A stretch of 64,000 nt of DNA, from NCBI RefSeq assembly GCF_001613065.1, contig NZ_BDBQ01000073.1, positions 1-64,000 on the forward strand. The letters are read 5' to 3'. A program made the translations under genes and the position numbers. This document shows, one piece after another, positions 1 to 7,968 of this stretch; the stretch's first letter is position 1; every line of letters begins with the position of its first letter. The notes under the pieces were generated by a model, which made no database searches, had not been told where the DNA came from, and saw only the letters and a list, made by a program, of their open reading frames with translations. Origin of the DNA: Nocardia miyunensis NBRC 108239 (GTDB lineage: Bacteria > Actinomycetota > Actinomycetes > Mycobacteriales > Mycobacteriaceae).

Positions 1-225
1 TAGAAACAGCTGCACATCGTTTTGTATCCCCTTGGGCGGTTTCTTTCTCTGCTGTCTGTTCGAGCCAGTACACCAGGAGAATTTCGTTGAACGATCGTTC
101 GTCGGTCCCGCCGTTCGCGAGAATCAAGAGGGCAGCGCGGGCGGCCCTCAGGCGTCAGCCGACGCACATCCACACTCTCATCTGCCCCTCCTGCAAACGC
201 CTCATACACGAAACCTTCATCGCCG
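1..225. other. Left-edge segment without a recognised gene
   Basis: No complete gene is visible. A plus-strand frame is open from the window edge to a TAG at 228-230 and ends in ICPSCKRLIHETFIAA, with a CxxC pair. It could be the C-terminus of a small protein, but I do not recognise it. On the minus strand, the frame of the transposase remnant right of the insertion sequence continues here across the element and would stop at the TGA of 217-219. This segment is therefore probably the displaced tail of older mobile DNA. Confidence 0.3.
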
Positions 226-230
226 CTTAG
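226..230. repeat. Target-site duplication, left copy (CTTAG)
   Basis: CTTAG immediately precedes the left inverted repeat of the insertion sequence. The same five bases follow the right inverted repeat at 1880-1884. A five-base duplication fits a transposition footprint and fixes the element ends at 231 and 1879. Confidence 0.8.
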
Positions 231-1879
231 CCTTGATCCACCGACGGGTCTTTGGTGTGGTCCGTGCGCCTGCGGCGCGCGGACCATGGGGGTTTCGGGC
301 GTGAGGTAGTCGCTGGTCTGCCCAGCTTTTCCACTGTTGTTCCTGGTCGTAGGGACTGTTTGCGTGTGTTCAGCAGGTCGAGAGTGTGGCGGTGGTGGCG
401 TGCCATAACCGCTGCCAGGCAGCGACCCAGGGCCAGTGAGCGGGCAAGTGCAGCACGGGTTTTCGCTGCGGTCGTGTGAAACGAGCGGGAACGGCGATGA
501 TCTTGCGGCACAGTGTGGCACCGCGGGCTTTGCCCAGTCGCGGGTCGGCGAGCGTGCCGGCGGCGCGCAGCAGGTTGTGCGCGATCGCTGCACACAGCAC
601 CCAGGCGGAATTCGCGCCGAACCGTCCCGAGGGCATGTGCGCCAGCGGGCCATCGATCAAGTCCGCGAACACGGTCTCGATGACAGCGTGGCGGCGGTGG
701 GTGATATCCGCGTCGACAGTCGGCTCGGCCGAGTCGGTGAAGAACGGGTGATACCGCCAGACCGGGAACAACTCGTCCTGGCGGGCGGCATCGCGGACGC
801 GGCGCACGATCAACCGGGCGGTGATGCGGTCGGGCTTGGAAGCGAAAGCGGTATACGGGATTTCGGCGACCTCCGCGTCGGAAATCCACTCGCCGGTATC
901 CGGATCCCGGACCGCGCCCGGATATCTCACCGGTGTCCACGCATCATCGCCGATCGCTGCGATCGCCCGCTGCACGGCACTGTTTTTCGTCAACACCAGC
1001 GAGAACCGGACATCCGCGCGGCGGCAGGCACCGACGACCGCGCGGATGCCATAGGCCGAATCGCCACGGACCAGAACCTCACCGGTGACCCCGGCTGCCC
1101 GCGCGGTCGCGACAGCTTGGGCGACCATCCGTCCGGCGCCCTTTCCCGAGCCGGTCTTCCCGGCCCGCAGGCGCATCCCCGCGATCACCGGCGCGGCGAG
1201 ATCAGTGCTGATCGTGGCTGCCAGCGGTGAAAGTCCCTTGCGGAGAATGCGTTTGCCCGCGATCTTGGTGTGTCCATAGGAGGCGCCCTGCTTGGCATAC
1301 CCATACACCGGGCGCAGCAGCGAGTCGATATCCACGAACGCCCGCACCCCGGCGCCCGGCAGCAACTCCACCCGCCGACACAGCTGGGCCAGATGCGCGC
1401 GCAGCACCGCCTCGAGCTGGCGAGCGTGGCCGAAAGTGAACTCCCGCAACAACGTTCCGATCGTCGAGGGCGCATACACGCGATCGAACAATGTCTTCAT
1501 CCCGCCGCTGCGCAGCACGCCGACATCGTCGATGCTGTCCGCACCCGAACACATCCCCGCGATCAATGTGGCCAGCTTCGGCGCCGGATTCGCCGACCCC
1601 GACTTGATCCGTGAACCAGTAATCACCACCTTCTCCGACAGCGCCTCGACCAGCCCTGTTTGCTCGGCCAGCCGCATCACCGGCACCAGCCCGGCCAGCG
1701 ACACGAGATTCTCATCGTCGAACACCGCCGACTCCGCGGCGAACCTGTGCGAAACTTGCACCCGAAGTGCCTTTCTGAACTGCACGATTGTTGCCTAGAC
1801 AACAGCAATCATCGCAGCTCGAAGGGCACTTTTTCATTCAAACCCCACCAACGGACGCAAGCCCGTCGGTGAATCCAGG
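231..1879 (-). mobile_element. Complete IS1380-family insertion sequence, 1,649 bp
   Basis: The element carries one transposase gene and imperfect terminal inverted repeats. The left end reads CCTTGATCCACCGACGGG and the inverted right end CCTGGATTCACCGACGGG, matching at 16 of 18 positions. It is flanked by a CTTAG duplication on both sides. Length, single open reading frame and end structure agree with the IS1380 family. The insertion lies in the 3' end of an older transposase remnant: joining the flanks gives a minus-strand frame that runs through the junction and stops at 217-219. Intact gene, ends and duplication suggest a fairly recent insertion. Confidence 0.9.
370..1785 (-). CDS. IS1380-family DDE transposase
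   Basis: A 471-residue transposase that would cut and move the surrounding insertion sequence. The sequence is typical of actinobacterial IS1380 enzymes: an N-terminal region with FDDENLVSLAGLVPVMRLAE, a central catalytic part with FVDIDSLLRPVYGYAKQGA and VRGDSAYG supplying acidic residues, and a C-terminal part with HRRHAVIETVFADLIDGPLA holding the late catalytic Glu, then FGANSAWVLCAAIAHNLLRA. The GTG at 1785 was chosen because an in-frame TAG lies three codons upstream. No frameshift or premature stop is visible, so it could be active. Confidence 0.9.
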   Translation of the reverse strand: MQFRKALRVQVSHRFAAESAVFDDENLVSLAGLVPVMRLAEQTGLVEALSEKVVITGSRIKSGSANPAPKLATLIAGMCSGADSIDDVGVLRSGGMKTLFDRVYAPSTIGTLLREFTFGHARQLEAVLRAHLAQLCRRVELLPGAGVRAFVDIDSLLRPVYGYAKQGASYGHTKIAGKRILRKGLSPLAATISTDLAAPVIAGMRLRAGKTGSGKGAGRMVAQAVATARAAGVTGEVLVRGDSAYGIRAVVGACRRADVRFSLVLTKNSAVQRAIAAIGDDAWTPVRYPGAVRDPDTGEWISDAEVAEIPYTAFASKPDRITARLIVRRVRDAARQDELFPVWRYHPFFTDSAEPTVDADITHRRHAVIETVFADLIDGPLAHMPSGRFGANSAWVLCAAIAHNLLRAAGTLADPRLGKARGATLCRKIIAVPARFTRPQRKPVLHLPAHWPWVAAWQRLWHATTATLSTC

Positions 1880-1884
1880 CTTAG
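1880..1884. repeat. Target-site duplication, right copy (CTTAG)
   Basis: Right-hand copy of the five-base duplication that starts directly after the right inverted repeat and matches 226-230. Confidence 0.8.
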
Positions 1885-2200
1885 TGAATCCCCCGGTGAG
1901 TCCGGAGACCTTCTGATGTGACAGCTCAACATTTTGCTCGGCTGAGTTCTGAGCGTAGTGGGCGGCCTCCATCTCCGCGGGCGTGATGTCCCCGCAGTAC
2001 TGGTAGAGGCGCCACGACGATGCCGCGCCGCGAGCCGGCGACACGATCCCCGAATCCGAGCCGTCCGCCCATGCCCAGGCGGCGTCAGCAGCCCCGCCAG
2101 TGAATCGAACCTGCGACCGACTCGCCCCGCCTGCCGACCGCTGCTGGAAGCTTCCGAAAGCATAGTCCCTGAGCTGGTTGGCGGTCAGGGCGCTCGACGG
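1885..2200 (-). pseudogene. Decayed transposase C-terminal remnant
   Basis: The minus-strand frame contains DITPAEMEAAHYAQ followed by NVELSHQKVSGLTG. This resembles the C-terminal tail of IS3-type transposases (TPAE...YY pattern). The upstream part of the frame is not recognisable and no catalytic residues remain. The IS1380 element interrupts its last codons. I see it as an old, non-functional transposase fragment; the family assignment is tentative. Confidence 0.5.
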
Positions 2201-2222
2201 ACTTACTGTCGAATCAGCACAG

Positions 2223-2477
2223 CTACGGAGCGCCGCGCCGGTGGCGCAGCATTCCGCCGAAGTCGCTGACCAGCTGATCCATGGTGTGCAGGATCGGGCA
2301 GCGAGGATTCGGGTCAAGTCGGCTTGTTCGGACTCGGTGCGTATGTCGGCGCGGCAGATGATCCAGCCAGTGACCTGGCGCGACTTGGGCGCAGTGACGG
2401 GTGTTGCGGCGCACCGTCTTCTCGTCGAGGTTGAGCGCCCTGCAGATCGCTGTATTCCCTATTCCCTTGTCCCACAA
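2223..2477 (-). pseudogene. Transposase helix-turn-helix remnant (ISL3-like)
   Basis: The minus-strand translation has GIGNTAICRALNLDEKTVRR, a helix-turn-helix like that in the middle of ISL3-family transposases (AIARRLGLxRxTVRRY). It is followed by HRVRTSRLDPNPRCPILHT, resembling the SSLDPYKPYL segment after it. N-terminal zinc finger and C-terminal catalytic domain are missing, so only a fragment survives. Together with the neighbouring remnant it marks 1885-2480 as a graveyard of mobile DNA next to the integrase. Confidence 0.5.
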
Positions 2478-2794
2478 CGTATGTACCTCGGATCAAGATC
2501 AGCTCACCCGGATCATGATCGATCATTTCCCGCCAGTCTCCCAAAACATCGGCGCGCCACCAACTTTGTGCCATAGCCCGGGAGCTCCGGACGGGTGGAC
2601 CCGACGAGTCCGGTAATCAGACGACTTCACCAAGTGCCGACACATCACCGCCGCGTGCCTCGCCCGGGCACTTCCGGACTCGGTTGAGGACGCCACGAAG
2701 CAATTGCCCAGGTGCTCAATCGAAGGGTCGCGGAAGGTGGCATAGAAAGCTGTTGTGGGGCAGTGATTTAAAGACAGAGAGGACAAGCAGGAAA

Positions 2795-3997
2795 ATGGCG
2801 ACCATCGAGCCATATCGCACCACAGTATGCACGAAGTCCTGCGGACTGGACATCGCGGCATGCCGCAAGCAAGGGCATACGAAGTATCGGGTGCGGTATC
2901 GCAAGCCGGACGGTAGGCAAACCGACAAGCGCGGGTTCAAGCGCAAAGAGGACGCGAAGACGTTCTCGAACACCGTCGAGGTCGACAAGCTGACCGGCAA
3001 CTACATCGCACCATCGCTCGGCCGGATAACATTCGGCCAGCTGGGGACAGATTGGCTCGACGGACAGGTATTCGACAAGAAATCGTGGGAGACGCGCGTC
3101 GAGAGCATCTGGCGCGTGCACGTCGAGCCCTTCTGGGGTGCACGCAAGGTGGCATCGATCGATCGGACAGAGGTTCAGGCGTGGGTCGCGGGTATCGACC
3201 GGGCCGCATCCACAGTCGGCGACATCCACTCGGTGTTCGCGTCGATCTTGGACAATGCCGTGACACAGAAGCGGATTCCAACGAATCCTGCTCGGGGGGT
3301 GAAGCTTCCGAAGCGTCAGGGCCTCGATCACAACTACCTCACGCATATGCAAGTAGCCCAGCTTGCCGCAGAGTCCAAGCACCCGGAGATCGTGATGTTC
3401 TTGGCCTACAGCGGGTGCCGATGGGGCGAGATGGCGGCCCTGCGCCCGAAGGATGCCGATCTCGACCGCGGACGCATCACGATCACCCGGTCGGCCTCCA
3501 AAGTGAACTCACGAAGCGTGATCGGCACCCCGAAGACCTGGGAGATTCGGACCGTCGTCATACCGGCCGAAATCGCCGATCTCCTGCGACCGGTCGTCCA
3601 AGCGCAGCGTGATCCGAACGGCCTCCTGTGGGCGCGCCCCGATGGAGAGCCGATGCGTCCTCCGACCACTACTCACTGGCTCGGCGGTGCTGTGCGGCGA
3701 TGCATCAACGCATCCTCGCAATGCGATCAGGACGGCACACCGAACGGCCCGGCAACGTTCCCGCGGGTGACTGCGCATCAACTCAGACACACTGCGGCGT
3801 CGTTGATGATCGCCAGCGGCGCGCACGTGAAGACGGTCCAGAGACAGTTGGGACACAGATCAGCCGAGATGACCCTCAACCGGTACGGACACCTGTTCGA
3901 CAGTGACCTCGATGACGTAGCTGCCAGGATGGGCGCAGCGATGCGTACCGCCACCGGACGTGGTCAAAATGTGGGCACCGAACCACCGCAGGCATAA
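2795..3997 (+). CDS. Tyrosine-type site-specific integrase
   Basis: A 400-residue phage-type integrase that would join a mobile element to the chromosome. It has an N-terminal arm-binding region with KYRVRYRKPDGRQTDKRGF, a core-binding helical domain (about residues 75-165) and a C-terminal catalytic domain. The catalytic Arg lies in SGCRWGEMAAL, HxxR in HQLRHTAASLM, the next His in QLGHRSAEMT, and the nucleophilic Tyr in LNRYGHLF. The ATG at 2795 was preferred because the family N-terminus begins near there; in-frame codons upstream lack similarity. It lies just outside the 3' end of ssrA, a classic integration target, so ssrA is the probable attachment site. No other phage gene is recognised nearby, so the element is probably a remnant. 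Confidence 0.88.
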   Translation: MATIEPYRTTVCTKSCGLDIAACRKQGHTKYRVRYRKPDGRQTDKRGFKRKEDAKTFSNTVEVDKLTGNYIAPSLGRITFGQLGTDWLDGQVFDKKSWETRVESIWRVHVEPFWGARKVASIDRTEVQAWVAGIDRAASTVGDIHSVFASILDNAVTQKRIPTNPARGVKLPKRQGLDHNYLTHMQVAQLAAESKHPEIVMFLAYSGCRWGEMAALRPKDADLDRGRITITRSASKVNSRSVIGTPKTWEIRTVVIPAEIADLLRPVVQAQRDPNGLLWARPDGEPMRPPTTTHWLGGAVRRCINASSQCDQDGTPNGPATFPRVTAHQLRHTAASLMIASGAHVKTVQRQLGHRSAEMTLNRYGHLFDSDLDDVAARMGAAMRTATGRGQNVGTEPPQA

Positions 3998-4009
3998 AAA
4001 GGACCCCTC

Positions 4010-4078
4010 ACCTGCAGCGCAAACAAGCAGCTCACTGGAGCTGCCGGGAACCCGGCCTTGTTGCGCGAATCCGCAGGT
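4010..4078. repeat. Nested inverted repeats beside the integrase
   Basis: Outer arms ACCTGC (4010-4015) and GCAGGT (4073-4078) enclose near-complementary GCGCAAACAAG (4017-4027) and CTTGTTGCGC (4057-4066). Inside these lie a CAGCTC/GAGCTG hairpin and a CCGGGAACCCGG hairpin. The block could be integrase-binding DNA, a terminator-like structure for the integrase gene, or a degenerate tRNA-like end of an element. Confidence 0.45.
4036..4050. repeat. Partial copy of the ssrA 3' end (putative att core)
   Basis: TGGAGCTGCCGGGAA is identical to 4154-4168, the last bases of ssrA, and in the same orientation. Such a direct repeat is what integration at the tmRNA 3' end leaves behind. Only 15 bases match, and the two copies are 103 bases apart. 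Confidence 0.6.
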
Positions 4079-4116
4079 AGAAGCATAATTCCGAATCGAT
4101 CCGGTCAAGAAAAAGA

Positions 4117-4145
4117 AAACCCGCAGGCCGTTGACCTGCGGGTTT
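4117..4145 (-). terminator. Rho-independent terminator of ssrA
   Basis: Perfect 11-bp stem AAACCCGCAGG / CCTGCGGGTTT with a 7-base loop, followed on the minus strand by a T-rich tract. It sits just downstream of the tmRNA 3' end and is correctly oriented for it. Confidence 0.85.
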
Positions 4146-4153
4146 CCATAACG

Positions 4154-4520
4154 TGGAGCTGCCGGGAATCGAACCCGGGTCCTCCGCCGCTTCTCCAGGG
4201 CTTCTCCGTGTGCAGTTCGCTGTGTCTCTGCTTGGATCTCTCGGTCTTGCGAACGAGCCGAGATGACGATCCCAGTCGCTGTTGGTTGTCCCGTCCTACT
4301 CCGCGACCGAGCAGGACGGTGAGCCTTCTAGCTGATGCCAGGGGCCGGGCCGAAGGCGAACCCGGGCTGACAGACACGCTCTACTGCTTAGGCAGCGAGA
4401 GCGTAGTCGCGCTGATTGGAATCGGCGCTTATAGGGTTGCAGCGACGCTTACGGTGGTCTCTTGCCTGCACCGACACGCTTCCCCTGAATCGACGTACGC
4501 AGTCGAAACCGTTCAGCCCC
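4154..4520 (-). ncRNA. ssrA: Transfer-messenger RNA (tmRNA)
   Basis: tmRNA rescues stalled ribosomes together with SmpB. The minus strand begins GGGGCTGAACGGTTTCGAC and ends with the T-arm GGGTTCGATTCCCGG and acceptor strand CAGCTCCA. The 5' GGGGCTG pairs with CAGCTCC to form the tRNA-like acceptor stem. The reading frame encodes the proteolysis tag ADSNQRDYALAA followed by TAA, differing from the mycobacterial tag ADSHQRDYALAA at one residue. The CCA end is not encoded after the discriminator A. smpB lies 2.5 kb upstream in the same direction. The 3' end is the probable integrase target. Confidence 0.97.
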
Positions 4521-4926
4521 GTACTTCAATCCAGTTGCCCGGCTGGTGACCGGGCTGTTCATAGTAACACCTTGCGCACACAGGCCATTCCCGACCACAC
4601 CGGCGGGTCGGCGGTCGCGACCGGCGTCGGCGGCAGTCCCCCGTGCCAACCGCCTCGGCACACATGTCGCCGTGGAGACGAACCGCTCCCGGCGCACCGG
4701 TCACACCCAGCACACCAGCCATTCCCAGAACTCTGGACACCCCAGGCAGACCTGTCACTTCAGAGCACCCTGGCCACCAGTCACCGCAACCTGGCAGCCC
4801 CCGCCACTCCCCGCATCACCGCCACCGAACACGTCCACGCGACTACATACCGCGAGTCAGAGTCGCGATCCGCAGCCTCCAGCGCGGGCACACCTCAGAA
4901 ATTACGATAACCGTACTATATGATTC
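4521..4926. other. Intergenic region upstream of ssrA
   Basis: About 400 bases with no convincing gene. The ssrA promoter must lie at the left of this stretch on the minus strand, but I could not pick clear -35 and -10 boxes. The rest is C-rich on the plus strand (ACC/CACC runs), and frames open here have biased, low-complexity composition. Confidence 0.5.
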
Positions 4927-4946
4927 TCGTACATCTGAGCGTACGA
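4927..4946. promoter_or_regulatory. Putative MarR-type operator before the nitroreductase-like gene
   Basis: Half-sites TCGTA (4927-4931) and TACGA (4942-4946) face each other across ten bases, just upstream of the start at 4955. The same half-sites form the perfect palindrome before the marR gene at 5584, suggesting one regulator may bind both. A further CGTAC lies at 4911. Confidence 0.4.
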
Positions 4947-4954
4947 TCGGTCGC

Positions 4955-5398
4955 ATGAACGCAGACAGATACCGTCGGATGACCAACACCATCAACAGGC
5001 TCATCACCGGATTGCAGCGTGTGGGCATCGCCTTCGGGCCGATGCAGTTGCTGACCGTGACAGGGCGGCGCAGTGGACGATTGCTCACCTTTCCGATCGC
5101 GGTGAACGAGCTTGACGGAGGGCGATACATCTTCCAGGCGTTCCCGAAAGCCGCCTGGGTCGCCAATGTGCGCGCGGCCGAGACCGTCACCCTGACCCGT
5201 GGACGCAGGTCCACCACTGCCCGCCTGGTCGAGCTGCCGGTGGATCAGCGCGGTCCGGTCCTGCGCAATCTGGTTGCCGCCAGTCCGGCGAGTGTCGGAT
5301 CGCGCTTCGTCACCACGGGACTGGCCGACGAGGCGACGCCGGAGGGGGTCGCTGCGGCCGCGGACCGCATCGCGGTATTCCGGGTCGAACCGGCCTGA
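4955..5398 (+). CDS. Deazaflavin-dependent nitroreductase-like protein
   Basis: A 147-residue member of the DDN-type split beta-barrel family, which in actinobacteria usually uses reduced cofactor F420 to reduce quinones, nitro groups or other substrates. Family features are the N-terminal helix MTNTINRLITGLQRVGIAFG, then MQLLTVTGRRSGRLLTFPIAV (the T-x-GRRSG strand-turn) and FPKAAWVANVRAAETVTLTRG, where W-xxN-x-R-A is conserved. The ATG at 4955 was chosen because the family N-terminus starts there; the upstream extension is C-rich and unlike the family. It lies before a marR gene and shares operator half-sites with it, so it may be that regulator's target. Cofactor and substrate are inferred from family. 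Confidence 0.8.
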   Translation: MNADRYRRMTNTINRLITGLQRVGIAFGPMQLLTVTGRRSGRLLTFPIAVNELDGGRYIFQAFPKAAWVANVRAAETVTLTRGRRSTTARLVELPVDQRGPVLRNLVAASPASVGSRFVTTGLADEATPEGVAAAADRIAVFRVEPA

Positions 5399-5404
5399 TT
5401 CGAT

Positions 5405-5560
5405 TCGCCCCGGCCGGATCGGTGCACTGCCGGGTGCTCCGGTGCGGCCCCGACCGGATCGATGCGGGCAGCCCGGTTCGACCCGGCCCGATTCGTGCAC
5501 TGCTGGGTGCTCCGGTGCGATCCCGGCCGGATCGGTGCACTCCGGGGGCGGATCGGCGCG
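5405..5560. repeat. Imperfect tandem GC-rich repeats
   Basis: The motif CGGATCGGTGCACTGCCGGG, followed by TGCTCCGGTGCG, recurs with variation about every 55-75 bases (near 5414, 5487 and 5527, in the forms GGATCGGTGCACT and GATTCGTGCACTG). The block lies between the nitroreductase-like gene and marR. It is non-coding as far as I can see; its role is unknown. Confidence 0.5.
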
Positions 5561-5583
5561 ACGCCACCGACGCACGCCGCGAT

Positions 5584-5604
5584 ATCGTATGAGTTTCATA
5601 CGAT
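5584..5604. promoter_or_regulatory. Perfect palindromic operator upstream of marR
   Basis: Arms ATCGTATGA and TCATACGAT flank a three-base GTT centre, a perfect 9-3-9 inverted repeat about 90 bases before the marR start. Size and symmetry fit a dimeric MarR regulator, presumably autoregulation. Confidence 0.75.
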
Positions 5605-5693
5605 CCGACGTGAGGACAGCAGATGGGCGAGCGAAGCTTCGGCGAACCCTCGTTCGAGGGTGTCGCGGAACCGAGTACCGGCGAGGCACGGGG

Positions 5694-6182
5694 ATGAGCT
5701 CGGATGCCGACCGGACCGCGACGCGACAACACCGTCAGCTCACCGTCGCGGTTCGGGATGCTTTGCGCGACTTGAATATTCAGCTGTCGCTGCTCAATCG
5801 TCGCTTCGGCAACCGGGTCGAGCTCCGCGACATCGATTGGACCTGCCTGGATCTGATCAACCGGCACGGCCCGCTGTCCCCCACCGCGCTCGGCCGCCTG
5901 GCCGGGGTGCACCCGGCCACCCTGACCGGAATCCTGGACCGCCTACAGAAGGCGGGCTGGATCGTGCGCGAGCGCGACCCCGAATCGGCCGACCGCCGGG
6001 CGGTCACCCTGCGCCCGGTGCGCGACCGCAATCCTGTTCTGTTCCAGCTCTTCTCGGGAATGACCCAGCGCATGGACGAGGTCTGCGCCGAGTACACCGA
6101 CGCCGAACTCGAGGTCATCGCCGACTTCCTGCGCCGCGCCGGCGCCGCCGGTCACGAGTCCGCGGAGGAATTGGGGCACTAG
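5694..6182 (+). CDS. MarR-family transcriptional regulator
   Basis: A 162-residue winged-helix regulator. Helices around residues 25-60 (LNRRFGNRVELRDIDWTCLD) lead into the DNA-binding domain with LSPTALGRLAGVHPATLTGI as recognition helices, then the wing with RDPESADRRAVTLRP, which carries the DxRA/V signature of MarR proteins. The C-terminal helices (SGMTQRMDEVCAEYTDAELE) would form the dimer interface. The ATG at 5694 was chosen since an in-frame start further upstream would overlap the operator at 5584-5604. It probably represses itself and perhaps the upstream nitroreductase-like gene. MarR proteins often sense phenolic or oxidising compounds; the ligand here is unknown. Confidence 0.88.
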   Translation: MSSDADRTATRQHRQLTVAVRDALRDLNIQLSLLNRRFGNRVELRDIDWTCLDLINRHGPLSPTALGRLAGVHPATLTGILDRLQKAGWIVRERDPESADRRAVTLRPVRDRNPVLFQLFSGMTQRMDEVCAEYTDAELEVIADFLRRAGAAGHESAEELGH

Positions 6183-6203
6183 CCGCACGGCCGGACAAGC
6201 GAT

Positions 6204-7067
6204 TCAGGCCGTGGCGATCAGCGCGACGGACCCCAGCGCCATCGCCATACCGATCTTCTGCAACGGTCCGGCGCGTTCACCGAGCAGGACCATGGCCAAC
6301 AGGACCGTTGCCGCCGGGTAGAGCGAGCCGATCACGCTGATCAGGGACAGCAAGCCGGAGTGGAAGGCGTACTGCATGGCCACATTCGCCGCCACATCCA
6401 GAACGCTGACGTAGCACGCCAGCCGCAACGGCTCGCCGCGCGGCGCCCGGAACTGACCGGTGACCAGCGCCGCCACCCAGACGACCACGGTCGCCGCGAC
6501 GCGCGCGTACAGCACCGGCCATACGCCCGACGCGGGCGTGGTCTCGTGCAGGCAGACGAAGGCGAGCCCGAACGCCACACCCGAGCCGATCGTCAGCAGT
6601 GCGACGCGACGATCGAAACGCAGTTTCCGGCCGCCGGTTATCTCCTCGGTGACGTCATCGGGCGATTCCTTGCTGACCAGCACCACCGCGATCAGCGCAC
6701 AAGCGATCCCGACGTAGGCCGGCGGACTCGACCGCTCCCCGGTCACCATCCCGACCAGCACCGGAATACCGGCGACCAGCACCGCCGTCAGCGGTGAGAC
6801 CACCGCCATCGGCCCACTGGCCAGTGCCGCGTAGAACCACCACACCGCCAGCCCGCTCGCCACCCCCGAGGCCACCCCCCACAGCGTCGAGGCCGTGTCG
6901 GAATGCCCGCCGACCAGCGGCGCGACGATCAGCAGAATCACCACGGAGAGCGGATAGGACACGATCACCACACGCAGCGCGGCAACCCGCCGAGACGCCA
7001 CCCCACCCGCGAAATCGCTCACGCCGTACCCGACCGCCGCCAGCAGCGCCAGCAGAACTCCGATCAA
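6204..7067 (-). CDS. EamA/DMT-family membrane transporter
   Basis: A 287-residue integral membrane protein with about ten hydrophobic segments in two repeated EamA halves, the pattern of drug/metabolite exporters. The first half starts IGVLLALLAAVGYGVSDF and the second follows a charged loop near residues 135-150 (SPDDVTEEITGGRKLRFDRR). The late segment LLSLISVIGSLYPAATVLLA with LGE is typical of EamA repeat 2. The start is taken as TTG at 7067 because it overlaps the smpB stop (TTGA arrangement) and gives the usual family N-terminus. Translation is therefore probably coupled to smpB. Substrate unknown. Confidence 0.85.
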   Translation of the reverse strand: MIGVLLALLAAVGYGVSDFAGGVASRRVAALRVVIVSYPLSVVILLIVAPLVGGHSDTASTLWGVASGVASGLAVWWFYAALASGPMAVVSPLTAVLVAGIPVLVGMVTGERSSPPAYVGIACALIAVVLVSKESPDDVTEEITGGRKLRFDRRVALLTIGSGVAFGLAFVCLHETTPASGVWPVLYARVAATVVVWVAALVTGQFRAPRGEPLRLACYVSVLDVAANVAMQYAFHSGLLSLISVIGSLYPAATVLLAMVLLGERAGPLQKIGMAMALGSVALIATA

Positions 7068-7543
7068 CGCATGCCCTTCACACGCCGCCCGAGCTCCCGA
7101 GTCACCTCCCGCTCGACCGTGCGGCGCGCCAGATCCTGGCGCTTGTCGTAGTCCTGCTTGCCCTTGGCCAACGCGAGTTCCACCTTGACCTTGCCGTCGG
7201 AGAAGTACATCGACAGCGGAACCAGCGTCTGGCTGCTCTCCTTGATCTTGCCGAAGAGCTTGTCGATCTCCCGGCGGTGCATCAGCAGTTTTCGGGTGCG
7301 GCGCGGCGAATGATTGGTCCACGTACCGTGCCCGTACTCGGGGATGTGCAGGCCCCGCAGCCACACCTCACCGTCGTCGATGGTGGCGTACGCGTCCACC
7401 AGCGACGCCTTACCCTCGCGCAGGCTCTTGACCTCGGTACCGACCAGCGCGACCCCGGCCTCGTAGGTGTCGAGGATCGCGTAGTTGTGCCGCGCTCGCC
7501 GATTGGTGGCGATAACCTTGCGCCCCTGCTCCTTCATGTACAC
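7064..7543 (-). CDS. smpB: SsrA-binding protein SmpB
   Basis: A protein of about 159 residues that binds tmRNA and delivers it to stalled ribosomes. Signature segments are ATNRRARHNYAILDTYEAG, TEVKSLREGKASLVDAYA and HIPEYGHGTWTNHSPRRTRK, followed by the basic C-terminal tail (KRQDLARRTVEREVTRELGR). A second ATG two codons in (7537) is an equally good start. In mycobacteria smpB directly follows ftsX; here about 10.8 kb of other genes lies between them. ssrA follows on the same strand 2.5 kb downstream, so the rescue partners remain linked. Confidence 0.97.
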   Translation of the reverse strand: MYMKEQGRKVIATNRRARHNYAILDTYEAGVALVGTEVKSLREGKASLVDAYATIDDGEVWLRGLHIPEYGHGTWTNHSPRRTRKLLMHRREIDKLFGKIKESSQTLVPLSMYFSDGKVKVELALAKGKQDYDKRQDLARRTVEREVTRELGRRVKGMR

Positions 7544-7968
7544 CCTTCTAACACATCCGCCCTGGTGAGCGGCAATCGATTAATGCCCGCCCCACCGCGC
7601 GGTCACCTCGCCCGACCAGCTTACGGACCCGCGCGAACCACACCCACTGATCAACAACTCGTCGGCCCGAAAACGTCCGGGATACGAACATCACGTTGTC
7701 GGCGCAGAGCGCGAGGCCCGTGATCGAGTTACCCGCGATCCTGGCAGCCGCTCGAGGAAGCCGTCGCCGACGAAGGTACCGGTCGGAGAGGTCGTCACCC
7801 GCGAATGCGCTCGCTCGGGCGTGTGCGGCAACGACCTCAACGGACGACGGAACCCTCAGCAGACCAATACTTTTCGCGATACCGGCACAGTTCGAAGACT
7901 CGTTCCACCAGCGGGTAGTCGCGGCATTGACCGGTCCGCGAACCCCAGATCGCCGATCCGGTCGGGAA
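7544..7968. other. Intergenic region, possible dehydrogenase relic
   Basis: No intact gene is visible in these 425 bases. A plus-strand stretch at about 7776-7840 translates as VPVGEVVTRECARSGVCGND. It resembles the GEVLVRVxACGVCGTDL start of zinc alcohol dehydrogenases, but nothing before or after supports a gene. It could be a decayed fragment or chance. Confidence 0.3.

Noticed and set aside
5199..5693. N-terminal extension of the MarR gene
   Set aside because: It would run through the repeat block and the palindromic operator and has no MarR similarity; ATG 5694 fits the family.
7776..7840. Plus-strand GVCGND segment resembling the start of zinc alcohol dehydrogenases
   Set aside because: Only about 20 residues match, with no cofactor domain or start nearby, so it is too weak for a gene call.
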